This document shows, piece by piece, positions 53,175 through 61,145 of a stretch of DNA of 64,000 nt; position 1 is the first letter of the stretch, and each line of letters begins with the position of its first letter. Below the pieces are notes generated by a model. It was not told the DNA's origin. It searched no databases and was given only the letters and a program-made list of their open reading frames with translations. This DNA is from UBA2330 sp049293015 (GTDB taxonomy: Bacteria; Bacteroidota; Ignavibacteria; Tepidaquicellales; Tepidaquicellaceae), in contig JBATSB010000010.1 of the NCBI GenBank assembly GCA_049293015.1, positions 1 to 64,000 on the forward strand. The letters run 5' to 3'. The translations under genes and the position numbers were made by a program.

Positions 53175-54443
53175 TTAAAATTGAACAATCCCTTTTTCTG
53201 TAGTTAGTACTTTTAATTCCTGTTGCTCGATCTTCCCACTTTGATTATCCGCCGTCCATTTCTCTTCAATGATCTTCTGATCCTTTATATCATAATATTC
53301 TATCCGTAATTCATTTCCTTTGAAATTCAAAATCGTAAATCCATTATAACCAATATCGATATTTTTTATCTTAGTATAAATTCTTTCATCATATAAAATT
53401 AGATTCCTTTTTTTATCCATCTCAGGCAGAACTTTATGTTTAAATTCGATCGGCATCCCACCGTTCCCTATACATCTTCCATAAGCAGGTATCCCTTTTT
53501 CAGATGCATACTTCCCAAAGAAAGTCAGCCGATGCTCATGTCCCCAGATCCACAGTACAGGTCTTTCTCTGCCAATTAGCTTTGCAAGTTGCTCAGCAGG
53601 TTTTACATATTCATCTTCTTTCTCAAATGCCGTGCAATACTGATGATGAGTCATGAAAATTAATCCCCTCTTGTCTTCATCTATTCTTAGTTCTTCTTTG
53701 AGCCACTTTAAAATTTCCTTTCTGAATTCGCATTTAGGTTTGAAAATATATTCTAGCAACGGAATGCCAACTGAGTTATAACCTGTATCAAGTGAGACTA
53801 TTCTCCAATGATCATTCTCCATACAAAAGTAACTTGCCTTCTGTCCGGTATATTTATTTTTACTTTTATCATAAATTCCCATACTCGGCAGCAGATCTCT
53901 GAAATAAGAAATTCCTCTAGAATACATTTCATGATTTCCCATCATAGCAAAACTGCCTGATGAACCTCTGTGCCATGAACAGTTATTATCAAGAAAATTC
54001 ACTTTCATCTCTTCCTTCATTCCGACAAAGTAAGTGTCACCCATATGTATTGTATAATCAGGATCCTTATCTTCAATAAGGTCTCCGATAATGTCAGACT
54101 CCGCCGTATCTGTTGCCCAGTCAGCAGCAAGTGTAACTGTAATTTCATCTTTACCGTCATTACTCGATTTTTCCATTTTATAAATTCCTTTGTCACTCTC
54201 AAGTTCATATGACTGAAATTTATGACGCAGACCAAATCGGCTTTTTATATAATGAAATATCCAACTGAAAAATTTTGATTCGAAAAAATCTGCAACTTTG
54301 TTTAATGCAACATTCTTAGGTCTGTCCTTTTTGATTACTTCCTTAGTAGTTTCTGTTTTATAATGATTTTCAGCTTCACTTCTTGAAAGATCTATATAAT
54401 CTTCTTTTTCCCTTTTTATGATTTCAATTTTCTTATCATCCAT
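53175..54443 (-). CDS. Calcineurin-like metallophosphatase
   Basis: The 422-residue protein has the phosphatase motifs in order: a degenerate first motif (LAADWATDTAES, with Asp but no D-x-H), HMGDTYFVG (motif II, GD), GNHEMYSRG (motif III), MTHHQYC and WGHEHRL (metal-binding His). The first D-x-H is replaced by D-W-A, so one metal ligand may be missing or supplied otherwise. A charged N-terminal region of about 90 residues precedes it. It follows the GMC fusion gene by 29 bases and is probably co-transcribed. Confidence 0.78.
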   Translation of the reverse strand: MDDKKIEIIKREKEDYIDLSRSEAENHYKTETTKEVIKKDRPKNVALNKVADFFESKFFSWIFHYIKSRFGLRHKFQSYELESDKGIYKMEKSSNDGKDEITVTLAADWATDTAESDIIGDLIEDKDPDYTIHMGDTYFVGMKEEMKVNFLDNNCSWHRGSSGSFAMMGNHEMYSRGISYFRDLLPSMGIYDKSKNKYTGQKASYFCMENDHWRIVSLDTGYNSVGIPLLEYIFKPKCEFRKEILKWLKEELRIDEDKRGLIFMTHHQYCTAFEKEDEYVKPAEQLAKLIGRERPVLWIWGHEHRLTFFGKYASEKGIPAYGRCIGNGGMPIEFKHKVLPEMDKKRNLILYDERIYTKIKNIDIGYNGFTILNFKGNELRIEYYDIKDQKIIEEKWTADNQSGKIEQQELKVLTTEKGIVQF

Positions 54444-54472
54444 TTTTTTATCAGTAATTATATTCAGGTAAT

Positions 54473-57400
54473 TTAAATTTTCAGAACTTTTTCAGAAGCC
54501 ATTGAACTCAATGCCATTATTGTCCACTGTGGATTGACTCTCATACTTTCAGGAAAGACTGACGCATCTGCTGCAAAAACATTTTCAAATCCTTCGAGAC
54601 GGAAATTCTGATCAAGCACTCTTTTATTCCTGTGAACAGAATTATCTCCCGCCATTATATTTCCTCCTTGTGGATGTGCAGTTCCGATTAACAGATCACT
54701 TATTGTCAATGGATATTCATTAAATATTTTCTCAAACTTGTCCAGATTTGAAATATTAAGTTCGATCTCAATGCCCGGTTTCATTGGTAAAATTGCTTTT
54801 TTAGCTCCAGCATAAAATCCGAGTTTTAAAATTGTATTAAATGCATACTGAATATTTTTTCGGTCTTCATTTCCAAGTTCCCAGATAAATGGCTGCCCGT
54901 TTAATAGATCAGCTTTTGTCTGAATTTCACCATTCGGTTCAGAGCCGACGAGTGCTCCGAAATTTGCAGACCTGTTATAATTTTTCATCATTTCATCTCT
55001 TCTGCCAAAATAAAATGGAACTGACGATAATGCAAATGAAGCAGGCGGATTAAAATATGTTTCAAATACTGCGCGGTTCTTTTCATCCAAAGCTCCAAGC
55101 GTGATCTGATTCCCGTCGAAAGCATTTAATATATCATCGAATTGAAATGTCACAGGAAATGCAAAATTGCAGCTCATCCTTTTTCCTACATTTCCTGTAA
55201 TTCCGCTTCTCATAAAGAAATGACTGCTGGCAATGACTCCACTTGCTGCTATCACAGCTTTATTTACTTTTACTTTTTTGATTTCACCATCCTCTGTTCT
55301 GACAATTACTCCGTCAGCTCTTTTTCCTGAATGAGTAAATTTCAATGCAGTCAGATTTGACAATACCTTTACTCCTTTTGCTTCGCACCAGGGAATGTAA
55401 GTTTCGAGCATTGTTCTTTTCGTCTGTCTCTTATTCCCCAGATTCCAGTTCTCATCACCGATCAGATTTCTGTGATTTGCTTTTAGCGGATAAATTGTCT
55501 TTAGCTTTTCATCAGAATTTTCATTAAATCCTTTTACACCATCTTTAAATTTTGCTGACACATTTTTATTGATTCCTTTTTCATCAAGTTCCTGAATGTT
55601 TATTTCTTTCGCAATCCTTTCATACTCATCACTCAAATTACTTAGGTCAATATCATATTCATTCTGCCATCTGTTTTTTATTTCATTATCCATTTCAATA
55701 CAGATTGCATTATTAACAACTGTCGTCCCGCCGAGACATTCTCCCTGTAATACTGACATTGTAAATTTCTTAGTCTGTTGTAACCCGCCTTCCTTATAAA
55801 GCTTTCTCATCATTTCCATTTCATTATCGCTGAAGTCCTGAAGCGGCTGATATCGATTGCCTCGTTCGATAAGTAAAATCTTTGACGGATCGGAAATCTG
55901 CTGTGCTAACCGGTAAGCCATTACTGCTCCGCCTGCCCCTGAACCAATTATCACATAATCTGCTTCATCAGGAATTTCCTTCTCCTCCACCGATGTAAGT
56001 ATCCGGGGTGCCACAAATTTCTTATCAGATTCATCAGTTGGCTTACGGAAATTATTTTCATCTGCAGGATTTTCAGGAAGCGGAAAAATATTTTCATACG
56101 GTGCATCATCTGTAGGGATTTCCTTTTGCATTCTGTCCCTTGCATAAAAAGGAACATAGCCGACTCTCTTTCTTACATTAATGTCAGAATAATTTGCAAA
56201 CATTATCATAGCATTTGCAGCAAGACCGATCTGAAATCCCATGTCAGCAAACATTGGTACAAAAGATTTCGAACATTCAGCAGGATCTCTGTACATATAT
56301 TTTTTCAGAAACCATCTCTGCTCTTCCCTGCTCATAACTGATAAACCCGGATGCAACCCAAATATCAGATTAAAAAAATTCTCAATGAGCCAGAATGGAA
56401 AATTAAGCAATCCTCTTTTTCGACCGCTAATACCGCTGATATAATTATCTATAGATTTAAGTATACCTGCATTTTTTCTTTTATCCATTTTTTTTTCATC
56501 ACCATTTTCCTTTCCATCGTCCGCTACTTTATCCATTCCAAAAAAAGCTTCTGCAAGTGCTATCACATTCTTTGCACTGGAAGGATTCAGTGATGATACC
56601 ATAAAGTCCACATCGTATGATAATTTTCTTACTGCTGTGAGGAAAATAAATATGAGTGAACTAAACATTACAAACATCATAAAATACCAGTCAGGGCTTA
56701 CTGAACTGCCACCTCTTGTCATTATTGTAAGATCATTTAAATATTCCATTACAAAATAAATAATGATCGCAGCTATTGATCCTACAAAAAATGGAAATAA
56801 AAGAATGCCGTATAAATACTTTCTTAAAACTAAACTCTTTGCTAATATAAATGCGAGAAATGATATTGTAAAATATAATGTGAGTGTATTACCTAATGAA
56901 GGATCGGGATAGCCATAAACTGCTCCCAGCCCGCTGTTGCCGTCTGTAAATAATCTGAAATATAATGCTAGTAATACCATTCCAAAAGATACCACTGAAA
57001 CAATATACAAACTAATTTTCATTACCTGTGATGGGACTGAAAAATTTTTTGGGAAATCTCTCTCATCTCTGATCCAGAAACTTTCTGATCTGCACTGAAA
57101 AAGAATTATAAAAAAGAGTACAATCATTACTCCGTCCACTATTGCCGATGTCAAAAGGAAATCAGTAATCTGTGGAACGTTCACAGCAAATAAATAAAAA
57201 CCGAGTGAGCTGACTGTCGAAACTGCATGACCGACTATCAATCCCCAGCAGCAGTAATATCTTGCCTTTCGGTTGTAAGCTCCGATAAATGTAAACAATA
57301 TCATGATCCCTATTTTTGAAAATGTATTTACAGCAAGTGCGGGATTTACATAAGTCATGGAAATGAGATTTCCAATCTGCTCCGGCCATGGTGTATGTCC

Positions 57401-58042
57401 GAGCATTCCGATGATAAGAATAAATAAATATGCAATGTAAGCAAACCCAAGTATTCTCAATACATAAAATCCAAAATCACGTTTTGGCTTTTCAATAATT
57501 TCTTTTGACCATTCTTCATTAAATAGTTTAACTCTTTCATCATATTCTGCCTTTACTGATTCTCTTTTTCCGTAAATTATTTTTGCAATTAACCTGCTGA
57601 TCCAGATACACAAAGGTCCTGCAATCAACGCATCAAAAGAAAGTGTCATCAGAAATCTTAATGGAAGTATCTTTACATCATCTATAAATGTACCGGGCAG
57701 ATATGTCCACATTGATTCTTCACCAAGATCTCTGACGTTTGCCTGAAGATATATATCAAAAATAAAAAGCGGAATAAAAACTATAAGCATTAAGATTAGT
57801 GAACTCGACTTACGGAAAAACATGATAAGCGGAGCAAAGATCAGTCCAAATATAATTACTTCCATTACTTCTACACCAAAGCTCTGAAACTCCAGTAACT
57901 GAAATACATCTGTAATGCAGTAAACTAAAATTGCAGTTATCACCGATGTAACAAGAATATTTATGATATAACCTGCTGCAACCGGAGCTTTGTCTAGCGG
58001 GTCAGGTTTATAATATCCTTTGAAGTTAAAAATTGTTGGCAT
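54473..58042 (-). CDS. Membrane-embedded GMC oxidoreductase fusion
   Basis: The 1189-residue protein is a fusion. Residues about 20-500 hold roughly thirteen hydrophobic helices. A middle part, about 560-650 (GLHPGLSVMSREEQRWFLKK, AANAMIMFANYSD, VGYVPF), resembles the helical small-subunit-like segment found in front of fatty-alcohol-oxidase-type GMC domains. Residues about 700-1189 are a GMC oxidoreductase: FAD loop DYVIIGSGAGGAVMAYRLA, LIERGNRY, GGTTVVNNAICIEM, and the C-terminal GTAHPQGGN (His) and MRVNPQWTIMALS (Asn). It probably oxidises a lipid-like alcohol at the membrane and may pass electrons to the membrane part. I know of no named family for the whole. Confidence 0.7.
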   Translation of the reverse strand: MPTIFNFKGYYKPDPLDKAPVAAGYIINILVTSVITAILVYCITDVFQLLEFQSFGVEVMEVIIFGLIFAPLIMFFRKSSSLILMLIVFIPLFIFDIYLQANVRDLGEESMWTYLPGTFIDDVKILPLRFLMTLSFDALIAGPLCIWISRLIAKIIYGKRESVKAEYDERVKLFNEEWSKEIIEKPKRDFGFYVLRILGFAYIAYLFILIIGMLGHTPWPEQIGNLISMTYVNPALAVNTFSKIGIMILFTFIGAYNRKARYYCCWGLIVGHAVSTVSSLGFYLFAVNVPQITDFLLTSAIVDGVMIVLFFIILFQCRSESFWIRDERDFPKNFSVPSQVMKISLYIVSVVSFGMVLLALYFRLFTDGNSGLGAVYGYPDPSLGNTLTLYFTISFLAFILAKSLVLRKYLYGILLFPFFVGSIAAIIIYFVMEYLNDLTIMTRGGSSVSPDWYFMMFVMFSSLIFIFLTAVRKLSYDVDFMVSSLNPSSAKNVIALAEAFFGMDKVADDGKENGDEKKMDKRKNAGILKSIDNYISGISGRKRGLLNFPFWLIENFFNLIFGLHPGLSVMSREEQRWFLKKYMYRDPAECSKSFVPMFADMGFQIGLAANAMIMFANYSDINVRKRVGYVPFYARDRMQKEIPTDDAPYENIFPLPENPADENNFRKPTDESDKKFVAPRILTSVEEKEIPDEADYVIIGSGAGGAVMAYRLAQQISDPSKILLIERGNRYQPLQDFSDNEMEMMRKLYKEGGLQQTKKFTMSVLQGECLGGTTVVNNAICIEMDNEIKNRWQNEYDIDLSNLSDEYERIAKEINIQELDEKGINKNVSAKFKDGVKGFNENSDEKLKTIYPLKANHRNLIGDENWNLGNKRQTKRTMLETYIPWCEAKGVKVLSNLTALKFTHSGKRADGVIVRTEDGEIKKVKVNKAVIAASGVIASSHFFMRSGITGNVGKRMSCNFAFPVTFQFDDILNAFDGNQITLGALDEKNRAVFETYFNPPASFALSSVPFYFGRRDEMMKNYNRSANFGALVGSEPNGEIQTKADLLNGQPFIWELGNEDRKNIQYAFNTILKLGFYAGAKKAILPMKPGIEIELNISNLDKFEKIFNEYPLTISDLLIGTAHPQGGNIMAGDNSVHRNKRVLDQNFRLEGFENVFAADASVFPESMRVNPQWTIMALSSMASEKVLKI

Positions 58043-58089
58043 GATATAATCGAAATTTAGTTAATAACTTATGATACACAAACTATAAA

Positions 58090-58290
58090 GTTTACAACAA
58101 ACCGAAAGATGCTCATTTCCAAACTCTCAGACTGTCCAAAATTATTATAAATGATTGTAGCCGCAACCTTCAGGTTTTGATTTCAAATGAATTTCTTTTA
58201 AAATAAAAACAGTATTCATAATATTTATTATCTTTTCGGACAAACAGTTTGCTTCTTTGAGCCTTCGAGTCTTGGAGGCAAACTTCTGCG
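58090..58290. repeat. Composite repeat of the CTCAAAG / ACTGTCC families
   Basis: ACCGAAAGATGCTCATTTCC then AAACTCTCAGACTGTCC (58101-58137) closely match 5830-5868. At the right end CTTTTCGGACAAACAG faces GACTGTCC, and TTTGAGCCTTCGAGTCTTGG then AGGCAAAC matches the right arm at 5950-5976. A spacer of about 100 bases separates the halves. Confidence 0.6.
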
Positions 58291-58299
58291 GAAACTAAA

Positions 58300-59259
58300 T
58301 TAAAGCAACTTACAAAGAGATTCAAACTCATCTTTACTGCTATTGATCATATCTTCAGCTTTGAGTTTTAATACACGAATATTTGTCGCAGAAGCATCAT
58401 CCATATTATCGCTGCCGGTTTCGAGCTTAGTCTGAAATCTGTAAAATCTTTTTTTAACCGGATCAGAATTCAGTATCTGACTTAGCTGATATTCAACAGT
58501 CCTGCTGACCCCGTCAAAAACTACATCAAGCAAAGGTCTCGCCCAGCCTATCAGTCCCCAGTTCTTTGATTCTTCATATGAAATTCTCCGTGTAAGCTCT
58601 CCCGTTCCAAGTGATACCAAAAGGATTTCTTCGTCACTACCAAACTCTTTAATTGCTTCAGCATAAGCACACATGGAAGGATTATTTGCATAGACTCCGC
58701 CGTCAATCAATGCGAAATAATCAACAGGAGGTGTGGCTTTTAATTTCAGACTTTCAAAATAAGTAGGGGCAGCACTTGTCGCTCTTGCTACATCTCTCAT
58801 TTTAAAATCATAATCTTCAGATTCTTTTGCTTTCCTGGATTTAAAGAAAAAGGGAATCCGCTGCTCGAGTTCATAACTTGGAATGATAAGATTAGTCAGT
58901 GATTCCGAAAGCTTTGTTTCACCGAGATATATCTCTAACACTTCTTCAATGCCTGCAATGGAAAATTTTTCATCAACAAGATTTCCCATTGACATTGTAG
59001 ATTTCCAGGGAGATTTTTTAAAGATCTTCTTACCTTCATTTTCATAAAATTTCAATATATCAAGAGCTTTATATCTTGGCTTTCCTTTTGCATCCGGTTT
59101 GGTGAGGCATAACGCAAGAATTCCACCTGTTGAAGTTCCGGCAATCAGATCAAAAATTTCAGAGATTGGTTTCTTCATACGTTTTTCGATCTCATGCAGT
59201 ATTCTAGCAGGAAGTACTCCTCTGATCCCTCCGCCGTCAATTGTCAGTATTTTTTTCAT
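58300..59259 (-). CDS. Patatin-like phospholipase
   Basis: The 319-residue protein has the patatin signatures: oxyanion loop G9-G-G-I-R-G14, the nucleophile elbow GTSTGG with Ser43, and the catalytic Asp in LIDGGVYANNPSM. The lipase hydrolyses lipid acyl chains. The GTSTGG/DGG form with no signal peptide resembles cytoplasmic patatins, including the CBASS effector type, but no cyclic-nucleotide synthase or other CBASS gene is nearby. The GH19-like gene lies 30 bases upstream. The substrate and whether it is exported are unknown. Confidence 0.85.
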   Translation of the reverse strand: MKKILTIDGGGIRGVLPARILHEIEKRMKKPISEIFDLIAGTSTGGILALCLTKPDAKGKPRYKALDILKFYENEGKKIFKKSPWKSTMSMGNLVDEKFSIAGIEEVLEIYLGETKLSESLTNLIIPSYELEQRIPFFFKSRKAKESEDYDFKMRDVARATSAAPTYFESLKLKATPPVDYFALIDGGVYANNPSMCAYAEAIKEFGSDEEILLVSLGTGELTRRISYEESKNWGLIGWARPLLDVVFDGVSRTVEYQLSQILNSDPVKKRFYRFQTKLETGSDNMDDASATNIRVLKLKAEDMINSSKDEFESLCKLL

Positions 59260-59289
59260 AATAATATTTTATATCGATATTTTAAATTT

Positions 59290-59961
59290 TCATGGCTTTA
59301 CTATTCTTCCTTCAAGCTCTACTTTATGTACAGCCACTGCTTCAGATTCAGCTAATGATTTTTTTGGATTCTGAATATTAACGATTGCCGATTCTTCTGC
59401 CGATTTTTCTTCTTCTTTTTTATAATCAAGTCCTCTGTAAAATGCTTTTGCATATGAAGCGATCAGATTCGCTCTGTCTAATCCGTTTACAATCCTTCGT
59501 GCACCGACCCAGTCGGTAGTGTCTTTGTCAAAATACATATTGAGCTTATGTCTTGTGAAAATTCCGTCACGCATTCCTATCATTAATATATCCACACTGT
59601 TTCTTGGTTCAAGAGCAAGGTCAGGTTTATTCAACAGATCCACGCCAAGTATCTTTGTAAAACTTTCATAATTATAATGCCATGTCAATTGACACAATCC
59701 TCTTCCATAATAGATCTGCCCGGTCTTTGCATGCGGCATTCCGTACTTCCTGTTCTTACCTCTTCCATATTCTCCGATGGACGGATTCCATGTATGCGCT
59801 GATTCGTGAAATGCCGTAGCAAGTACATATGCCAGTTCTCTCAAATTTTTGTAACCCTTGTCTTCATCATAGTGATCTATAATATTTTCAATAGTGACAA
59901 CTCCCATTTGGGTTAATGGTCTGTACGGATATTTCATAAAAAATTTTTCTTTGTCTACCAT
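59290..59961 (-). CDS. GH19-like chitinase/lysozyme-fold hydrolase
   Basis: The 223-residue protein has the GH19-like pattern ATAFHESAHTWNPSIGEYGRG with the catalytic Glu in HES, YYGRGLCQLTWHYNYES, and KPDLALEPRNSVDILMIGM. These motifs occur in chitinases and phage-type muramidases. There is no signal peptide, as in endolysins. An unstructured 40-residue C-terminal tail (rich in Glu and Ala) follows. It is co-directional with the patatin gene, 30 bases away. The target is probably peptidoglycan, but chitin cannot be excluded. Confidence 0.75.
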   Translation of the reverse strand: MVDKEKFFMKYPYRPLTQMGVVTIENIIDHYDEDKGYKNLRELAYVLATAFHESAHTWNPSIGEYGRGKNRKYGMPHAKTGQIYYGRGLCQLTWHYNYESFTKILGVDLLNKPDLALEPRNSVDILMIGMRDGIFTRHKLNMYFDKDTTDWVGARRIVNGLDRANLIASYAKAFYRGLDYKKEEEKSAEESAIVNIQNPKKSLAESEAVAVHKVELEGRIVKP

Positions 59962-60149
59962 GATATGCTATTTTTAATTAATAAAAAATTTTGTTTAATT
60001 TATTTTATAATTATTTCCTCTGTTTAATTTTTTTTCAAATTTAAATAAAATAGCTTTAATCAGTTTAGCTATAAGAATTCTGTCTCTTTAACAGAAGTTA
60101 CACAGGTTACAGAAGTTACAGTAGTTCCAATATTTTCTGCAAACCGGAA
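59962..60149. other. Gene-free stretch with short direct repeats
   Basis: Upstream of the GH19-like gene I see AT-rich DNA and a run of near-repeats of GAAGTTACA/GGTTACA (60095-60126). No gene or RNA is evident. Confidence 0.35.
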
Positions 60150-60206
60150 GATCCTCGTTTCCAAACTATGTTTGGAAATATAATTTTAAAGCGAAACTCC
60201 GTTTCG
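60150..60206. repeat. CGTTCCCAAACT-family double hairpin, copy 3
   Basis: TTTCCAAAC pairs with GTTTGGAAA (60158-60178), followed by GCGAAACTCCGTTTCG (60191-60206), the same two-hairpin order as at 9940. The left flank (AAACCGGAAGATCCTC) also resembles the start of the composite repeats at 5830 and 58100. Confidence 0.55.
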
Positions 60207-60502
60207 TAAAAATTCTTTCAAAAGCAATCCGCAAAAATTTAAAATCTTCAACTTCAACTATTAAATTTTCAGCATCATTAAAAAGATTTTGGTTCATTGA
60301 ATTTATTTTTGAATAATTATAATAGAATTTTAAATAGTACCTTTGGGAAAGTGTCTGTGTATCAGAAATGGCAGTAATGAATTTGGTATTTATATTCATC
60401 AGAAAGTAATTTTGTTTAATGTATAATAATTTTTTTTTGAGGAAAAATAAATAGCCATTTATATCTTTTATATTTTCTATAGTCTTTCTTATAAAGAAAT
60501 GC

Positions 60503-60531
60503 AGCTCCGGATTCTAAACCGGAGCTTTTAT
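60503..60531. terminator. Strong hairpin with T-tract
   Basis: AGCTCCGG (60503-60510) pairs with CCGGAGCT (60519-60526) with an 8-base loop, followed by TTTTATT. No gene precedes it on the plus strand within 500 bases, so it may end an untranslated RNA or an unrecognised transcript. Confidence 0.5.
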
Positions 60532-60736
60532 TGAATTGTATAAATGCAGGTATGTCCTGAAATGAAATTACGAAGTGTCATAAGATTTGTAATGTTTTAA
60601 TTTTAACAACCGATACAAATATAATGACATTACTCTGAAATAATAATAAAGGCACATACAGAAAATTTATAAGTGTATTCACTTAACTTTGCATGAGTAA
60701 ATTACTGAGTCTTAATTGTTTTTATCATAAAAGGTA

Positions 60737-60765
60737 CAAGCCCTGTATCTTTTTTACAGGGCTTG
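60737..60765. terminator. Strong 11-bp hairpin in gene-free DNA
   Basis: CAAGCCCTGTA (60737-60747) pairs perfectly with TACAGGGCTTG (60755-60765) around a TCTTTTT loop. TAACTTTG at 60684-60691 upstream resembles a Bacteroidota -7 promoter box. Together they could delimit a small RNA of about 70 bases. The rest of 60532-61044 has AT-rich short palindromes (GAGTATATATACTC near 60904) but no gene. Confidence 0.4.
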
Positions 60766-61044
60766 CATTAAAAGGAAGTACTTAAATCGGTAAATAAAAG
60801 CAGTTTAAATATAGTTAGCATTGAAGAATTCTTTCAATTATTGCTTATTCAAATTAGCAATAATACTATTTATATGAATTAAGTATATACACACAATTCG
60901 TCTGAGTATATATACTCAATTTTAATGAGTAGATATACTTAAAATGTCTTTTAAAGCAAAAAAACGCTGTTTTAAAATGAGTAATAACTGTTTCTTAAAT
61001 CAGAATTTTTGAAAAAAAAGATGTTTTAAATAAAATTTATGTTT

Positions 61045-61076
61045 CCGCAGAGTCACCTGCTTTTCGAACTCTGCGG
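61045..61076. repeat. CCGCAGAGTC hairpin repeat, copy 3
   Basis: CCGCAGAGT (61045-61053) pairs with ACTCTGCGG (61068-61076). Stem as in copies 1 and 2; the loop differs. It lies 70 bases after the TonB-dependent receptor gene's stop (which is at 61146) and may serve as its terminator. Confidence 0.6.
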
Positions 61077-61145
61077 ATACTGATTTAATGGACTTTAGTG
61101 CGCTATTAGGAAATTTTTAAAAAAAAGAATTGATATAAAACGTTT

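Noticed and set aside
58300..59259. CBASS-like defence operon around the patatin gene
   Set aside because: No CD-NTase, Cap2 or Cap3 gene is adjacent; neighbours are a GH19-like hydrolase and the GMC fusion.
60166..60399. 77-residue minus-strand frame
   Set aside because: Its end lies in the double-hairpin repeat and it shows no recognisable domain; probably chance in AT-rich DNA.
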